A stretch of DNA of 8,064 nt, from assembly GCA_028820945.1 (NCBI GenBank), contig JAPPHW010000041.1, positions 7,787-15,850 of the forward strand, given 5' to 3'. Below, piece by piece: positions 4,883 to 8,064 of this stretch. The position numbers and the translations under genes were made by a program. Under the pieces are notes generated by a model. It did not search any database. It was given only the letters and a program-made list of their open reading frames with translations, and was not told where the DNA came from. This stretch comes from Defluviicoccus sp. (GTDB taxonomy: Bacteria; Pseudomonadota; Alphaproteobacteria; MPNO01). Position 1 is the stretch's first letter. The number at the start of each line of letters is the position of its first letter.

Positions 4883-5710
4883 TTGTTTTTCTCGTTCCAG
4901 TTGTGTTCCCGTAATCGAACCTCGCGGCGACGCGCCCGGCACCCGGCGAAGCCGCTCGTCCGTGCGATTGCGCACATCCTCGTCGCGCTCGTCGTCGCAT
5001 TTCAATTCCTCGGCATCGATGCCGTCTTCTCCGAGGCGCTTGCCCTGACGAAGAAATCCTCGTCGGGGATTTGCCACTGTCCCGGCGGTCGATACTACGA
5101 CCGGACGAAAAATTTCACGCCTTACAGGAGCATCGCGGAATGTCTGGACAGCGGCGGCCGGCCCCCCAAAAGCGGTCAGGGCGATTGCACCCGGACCGCT
5201 CCACGCGATCCGGATAGGCCGGAGGCCGAAGGACGACCGGTCGTGCCGCAATCGCCGACGAAGGCAAGAATAGACAAGCCCAACACGATTGCGGTCACCA
5301 GTACGGCTCGTGTGGTAGACGGCGACACCGTGCAGCTAAACGTCCGCTTCCAGGGCGTGGACACACCGGAAACGCGCCAGCAATGCAAAAATGCCGAGGG
5401 CCAGTGCTATGACTGCGGCAAGGAAGCCACCAAGGCTCTGCGGAAGCTAATCGGCGACGAACGGGTGCGGTGCGTGCTGGAACCCGAGGTGGACAAACAC
5501 GGACGCGCCATAGGCTACTGCTACCTGCCTGACGGCACCGACCTGAACCGCTGGATGGTGCAGCAAGGCCACGGGCTGGCGCATCGCAAATATTCCAGGA
5601 AGTACGTTGTCGATGAGGAAAAAGCGCGCGCGGCGAAGCGCGGCATCCACGCCGGCGAGTACATTCCTCCGTGGGAATGGCGAAAGAGCAAGCGGCCTTC
5701 GTGCCCCTGA
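4883..5710 (+). CDS. Exported thermonuclease (staphylococcal nuclease-like) with extra N-terminal Cys domain
   Basis: A 275-aa protein. A basic N-terminus and hydrophobic stretch (about residues 26-48, VRAIAHILVALVVAFQFLGI) look like a signal peptide or anchor. Next comes a Cys-containing segment, CHCPGG...YYDRTKNFTPYRSIAECLDSGGRPPK (about 64-96), of a type I recall attached to other secreted nucleases. The SNase domain occupies about 138-268. Its active-site residues are all present by alignment to staphylococcal nuclease: Asp148 (VVDGDTV), Arg155, Asp160 and Glu163 (VRFQGVDTPE), and Arg208 (DKHGRAIGY). It ends GIHAGEYIPPWEWRK, the usual C-terminal motif. It should cleave DNA or RNA outside the cytoplasm in a Ca2+-dependent manner. 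No ATG is available in frame: the start is probably TTG at 4883, or TTG at 4901, with only a weak GAGAA upstream. It has no obvious link to the metabolic neighbours. Confidence 0.85.
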   Translation: MFFSFQLCSRNRTSRRRARHPAKPLVRAIAHILVALVVAFQFLGIDAVFSEALALTKKSSSGICHCPGGRYYDRTKNFTPYRSIAECLDSGGRPPKSGQGDCTRTAPRDPDRPEAEGRPVVPQSPTKARIDKPNTIAVTSTARVVDGDTVQLNVRFQGVDTPETRQQCKNAEGQCYDCGKEATKALRKLIGDERVRCVLEPEVDKHGRAIGYCYLPDGTDLNRWMVQQGHGLAHRKYSRKYVVDEEKARAAKRGIHAGEYIPPWEWRKSKRPSCP

Positions 5711-5732
5711 CCTTCCGCCAGGCGCTGGCCCA

Positions 5733-5769
5733 CCGCCGTTTCGACCGCGGCCGGCCCGCGGGACGGCGG
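5733..5769 (+). terminator. GC-rich hairpin after the nuclease gene, possible terminator
   Basis: CCGCCGT (5733-5739) pairs with ACGGCGG (5763-5769), and inside it CCGCGG (5745-5750) pairs with CCGCGG (5756-5761) around a 5-nt loop. It starts 22 nt after the nuclease stop. There is no T-run afterwards, so it would not be a classical intrinsic terminator and may only stabilise or block the 3' end. Confidence 0.35.
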
Positions 5770-5821
5770 CGACGCGCTTCCTGTAACTTGTCTCCACCGC
5801 TGGCGCCCGCGCGGGAGAAGT

Positions 5822-7057
5822 ATGGCGATGGCCGACAAGACAATTCTCATCGTCGGGACCTACGATACGAAGAACCCCGAACTCGCTTACATGGCCGAGC
5901 GGGTCAGGTCGCTCGGCGGCGGCGTTCTCACCATGGACATGAGCGTGCTGGGCGACCCGGAAGCGCCGGTCGACTATTCGAAGCACGAGGTCGCGGAAGC
6001 GGGCGGAAGCTCGATCCGGGAAGCGGTCGACGCGGGCCACGAGAACGCCGCCATGCAGATCATGGCGAGGGGTGCGTCGGCCCTGACCGCCGACCTGTAC
6101 GGCCAGGGGAAATTCCACGGCGTCGTGCTGCTCGGCGGCACCATGGGGACCGACGCCGCGCTCGACATCTGCCGCGCGCTTCCGCTCGGCGTGCCCAAAT
6201 ACGTCGTCTCCACGATTGCCTTCTCTCCGCTGATCCCGCCCGGCCGGCTCTCCACGGACATCCAGATGATTCTCTGGGCGGGCGGCCTTTACGGGCTCAA
6301 TTCCGTCTGCAAGGCCACGCTCAGCCAGGCGGCCGGCGCCGTGCTCGGCGCCGCGCGGGCCGCGGAGGCGCCGGCGACCGACCGCCCCGTCGTCGGCATG
6401 ACCTCGCTGGGCTCGGCCTCGATGCACTACATGAAGGCGCTGAAACCCGCCCTGGAGGATCGCGGCTACGAGGTCGCGATCTTTCATGCGACCGGCATGG
6501 GCGGGATGGCGTTCGAGAACATCGCCGCCCGGGGCGGATTCCGTTGCGTCATGGATTTCGCGCTCGTCGAGCTCGGCAACCTCATGATGGGGTCCGTCGT
6601 CGAGGCCGGAGAAAGCCGCCTGCTGGGCGCGGGCCGGGCCGGAATTCCGCAGATCGTCGCGCCGGGATACCTCAACCTGGTCCACATACCGACATGGCAG
6701 GACGCGCCGCCCCGGTTCGCGGACCGGCCCTTCCATACCCACAACCGGCTGATCAAGTCGGGCCTGCTCAACGAGGCGGAGCGCCGGGAAATCGCTCGCG
6801 AAGTGGGCCGGCGGCTCGCGCAATCCGAGGCGCCGGTGCATTTCATCCTGCCCAACCGGGGCATCGTGGAATGGGACAGGGCCGGATACGAAGCGCACGA
6901 TCCGGAAGGGATGGCGGCCTTCGCCGACGAACTCCGCAAATCCGTCAAGGCCCCGGTCCGGATGACCGAGCTCGATTGCCACATCAACGACGCGGAATTC
7001 GTCGACGCGGCGCTGGAAATCTTCGACGGCTGGCGCGGCGACGGCACGATCGGGTGA
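5822..7057 (+). CDS. Tm-1-like ATP-binding domain protein (UPF0261 family)
   Basis: A 411-aa protein of full family length. N-terminal ILIVGTYDTKNPELAYM (residues 8-24) is the UPF0261 signature, followed by GVVLLGGTMGTDAAL (100-114, glycine-rich loop), SPLIPPG (135-141) and WAGGLYGLNSV (152-162). After a linker near 180-188 the second domain has VVGMTSLGSAS (190-200), FHATGMGGMAFE (221-232), APGYLNLVHIP (280-290) and FILPNRGIVEWD (341-352). The family is homologous to the N-terminal region of tomato Tm-1, which binds ATP. The bacterial role is not established; members often sit in catabolic loci. The ATG at 5822 has GGGAGA 5 nt upstream; an ATG two codons later is a possible alternative. UbiD follows 82 nt downstream on the same strand, so a shared catabolic role is plausible. 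Confidence 0.9.
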   Translation: MAMADKTILIVGTYDTKNPELAYMAERVRSLGGGVLTMDMSVLGDPEAPVDYSKHEVAEAGGSSIREAVDAGHENAAMQIMARGASALTADLYGQGKFHGVVLLGGTMGTDAALDICRALPLGVPKYVVSTIAFSPLIPPGRLSTDIQMILWAGGLYGLNSVCKATLSQAAGAVLGAARAAEAPATDRPVVGMTSLGSASMHYMKALKPALEDRGYEVAIFHATGMGGMAFENIAARGGFRCVMDFALVELGNLMMGSVVEAGESRLLGAGRAGIPQIVAPGYLNLVHIPTWQDAPPRFADRPFHTHNRLIKSGLLNEAERREIAREVGRRLAQSEAPVHFILPNRGIVEWDRAGYEAHDPEGMAAFADELRKSVKAPVRMTELDCHINDAEFVDAALEIFDGWRGDGTIG

Positions 7058-7088
7058 CGCCGGTAGGCGCACCGTCCGCCCGCCCCCG

Positions 7089-7117
7089 TTCGCCTCGCCC
7101 GCCAATTGCTCTAGACT
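7089..7117 (+). promoter_or_regulatory. Possible weak promoter upstream of the UbiD gene
   Basis: TTCGCC (7089-7094) and TAGACT (7112-7117) are separated by 17 nt and would give a leader of about 16 nt before the ATG at 7140. CTAGACT-type -10 boxes are common in GC-rich alphaproteobacteria in my recollection, but the -35 match is poor, so read-through from the UPF0261 gene is equally likely. Confidence 0.25.
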
Positions 7118-7139
7118 CGGCCTTTCAGCGGGAGCCCCC

Positions 7140-8064
7140 ATGCGCGACCAGTCCATCAGAGGCCATGTCCGGAACCTCGAGCAGCAGGGTGAGCTGATCC
7201 ATTTCACCAGGCCTGTGGATCCCCACGGAAACGTCTCGGCGCTGTCATGGAAGACCTACGACCGGCTCGGCAAGTCGGCGCTGTTCTCGAACCTCGACGG
7301 GTTCCCCGGCTGGCGGATCTGCAGCCAGGTGATCGCCGACCGACGCAAATGGTCGATCGCGCTCGGCATCGAAACCGACGCGCTGATCCCGGCCCTGGTG
7401 GAGCGGATCGGACAGCCGGTGAAGCCCGTAGGGATCGACCCCGCCGGGGCGCCGGTGAAGGAGGTCGTGAAGCTGGGCGGCGAGGTCGACCTCACCGCGC
7501 TGCCGGCGGTCTGGCACTCGGAGCGCGACCCGGGACCCTACATCGCCTCCGGCATGGCGATTATCAAGGACCCCGAAACGGGGATTCGCAACATGTCGAT
7601 CCACCGGATGCAGATTCTGGGCCCCGACACCACGGGGTTCCTGATCTGCCCGCGCCACGCGCTCCGCATCTACCGGATGTACCAGGAGCGGGACGAGCCG
7701 ATGCCGGTGGCGATGGTGATCGGCGCCCACCCCGCGCTCTACTACGCCGCCGGCTTCACCTCGTCCTACGGGCTCGACGAGCTGACGGTGGCGGGCGCGC
7801 TGCTGGGCGATCCGGTCCGCATGGTCAAGTGCGAAACCATCGACATGGAGGTCCCGGCCGAGGCGGAGATCGTGCTGGAAGGCGAGGTCGCGCCGACCGG
7901 CATGACGCCGGAAGGCCCGTTCGGGGAGGCGACCGGCACCTATGCGATGGAAGGCTCGACCGAGATCTTTCGGGTCAAGGCGATCACCCACCGCAGCGAG
8001 CCGATGTTCTATTCGATGCAGTGCGGCATCCCGATGACCGATACCCAGTCGATCACCGGGACCT
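7140..8064 (+). CDS. UbiD family (de)carboxylase, prFMN-dependent, 3' partial
   Basis: The ATG at 7140 follows GGGAG with 5-6 nt spacing, and 308 codons are open to the window end. The sequence is clearly UbiD-like: LPAVWHSERDPGPYIASGMAI (about 121-141), NMSIHRMQILG (151-161), MPVAMVIGAHPALYYAA (188-204), GLDELTVAGALLGDPVRMVKCET (211-233) and TPEGPFGEATGTY (256-268). The catalytic Glu-Arg-Glu triad seen in Fdc1/UbiD enzymes is intact as Arg156, Glu258 and Glu263. Such enzymes use prenylated FMN to decarboxylate, or reversibly carboxylate, aromatic or unsaturated acids. Family length is about 450-500 aa, so the last third is outside the window. Substrate is unknown. The N-terminus RGHVRNLEQQGELIHFTRPVDP resembles members in aromatic-degradation clusters more than ubiquinone-synthesis UbiD, but this is a weak judgement. 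No UbiX prenyltransferase is seen here. Confidence 0.92.
   Translation, partial: MRDQSIRGHVRNLEQQGELIHFTRPVDPHGNVSALSWKTYDRLGKSALFSNLDGFPGWRICSQVIADRRKWSIALGIETDALIPALVERIGQPVKPVGIDPAGAPVKEVVKLGGEVDLTALPAVWHSERDPGPYIASGMAIIKDPETGIRNMSIHRMQILGPDTTGFLICPRHALRIYRMYQERDEPMPVAMVIGAHPALYYAAGFTSSYGLDELTVAGALLGDPVRMVKCETIDMEVPAEAEIVLEGEVAPTGMTPEGPFGEATGTYAMEGSTEIFRVKAITHRSEPMFYSMQCGIPMTDTQSITGT

Noticed and set aside
5447..7207. Long 586-aa open frame on the minus strand opposite the nuclease and UPF0261 genes
   Set aside because: It is an antisense shadow: the plus-strand genes there have clear family motifs, while this frame gives Arg/His/Asp-rich sequence without any recognisable domain. Long antisense frames are common in GC-rich DNA.
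7245..7991. 248-aa open frame on the minus strand opposite UbiD
   Set aside because: Shadow of a strongly recognisable UbiD coding region; no family features of its own.
1..8064. CRISPR arrays, tRNA or rRNA genes, transposases, integrases
   Set aside because: No regularly spaced repeats of CRISPR type, no cloverleaf-like sequence with a TTCRANNC T-arm, and no transposase or integrase motifs were seen in any frame.

Overview
The window is GC-rich DNA with dense coding and strong third-position GC bias. It most likely comes from an alphaproteobacterium, perhaps of Rhodospirillales or Rhizobiales type. The protein families present and a characteristic intergenic palindromic repeat (909-1010) support this, but no marker gene fixes the taxon.

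Layout. (1) 1-1965, plus strand: the 3' part of a luciferase-like flavin-dependent oxidoreductase, a pair of inverted palindromic repeats, then a DMT/EamA-type membrane transporter. (2) 1945-4270, minus strand: a compact operon in the order MetE-like zinc methyltransferase, N-terminal half of a nitrile hydratase beta subunit, C-terminal half of the same subunit, nitrile hydratase alpha subunit. The metal-binding CTLCSC motif is intact. Gaps are 22 nt, a 4-nt ATGA overlap and 10 nt, so the four genes are probably co-transcribed and translationally coupled. The split beta subunit and the gene order match three-subunit enzymes such as thiocyanate hydrolase and toyocamycin nitrile hydratase. The last gene runs tail-to-tail into the transporter with a 21-bp overlap. 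(3) 4271-4882: a 612-bp divergent intergenic region with a good sigma70-like promoter for the minus operon, a hairpin-rich leader, a cluster of GTCGACATT repeats and an AT-rich stretch. (4) 4883-8064, plus strand: an exported thermonuclease-like protein with an extra Cys-containing domain, a Tm-1-like/UPF0261 protein, and a UbiD-family decarboxylase cut by the window end.

How it may fit together. The flavin monooxygenase, transporter, nitrile/thiocyanate hydratase with a MetE-like transferase, UPF0261 protein and UbiD decarboxylase look like a catabolic neighbourhood for small organic compounds, possibly nitrile- or thiocyanate-containing. That is inference from families and proximity; no substrate can be read from the sequence. 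The nuclease, with a TTG start and AT-rich upstream DNA, looks like an unrelated insertion between the two metabolic blocks. The strongest point of interest is the four-gene minus-strand operon: a MetE-like protein that keeps all four zinc ligands but lacks the catalytic His of true methionine synthases, coupled to a three-subunit cobalt-type hydratase.
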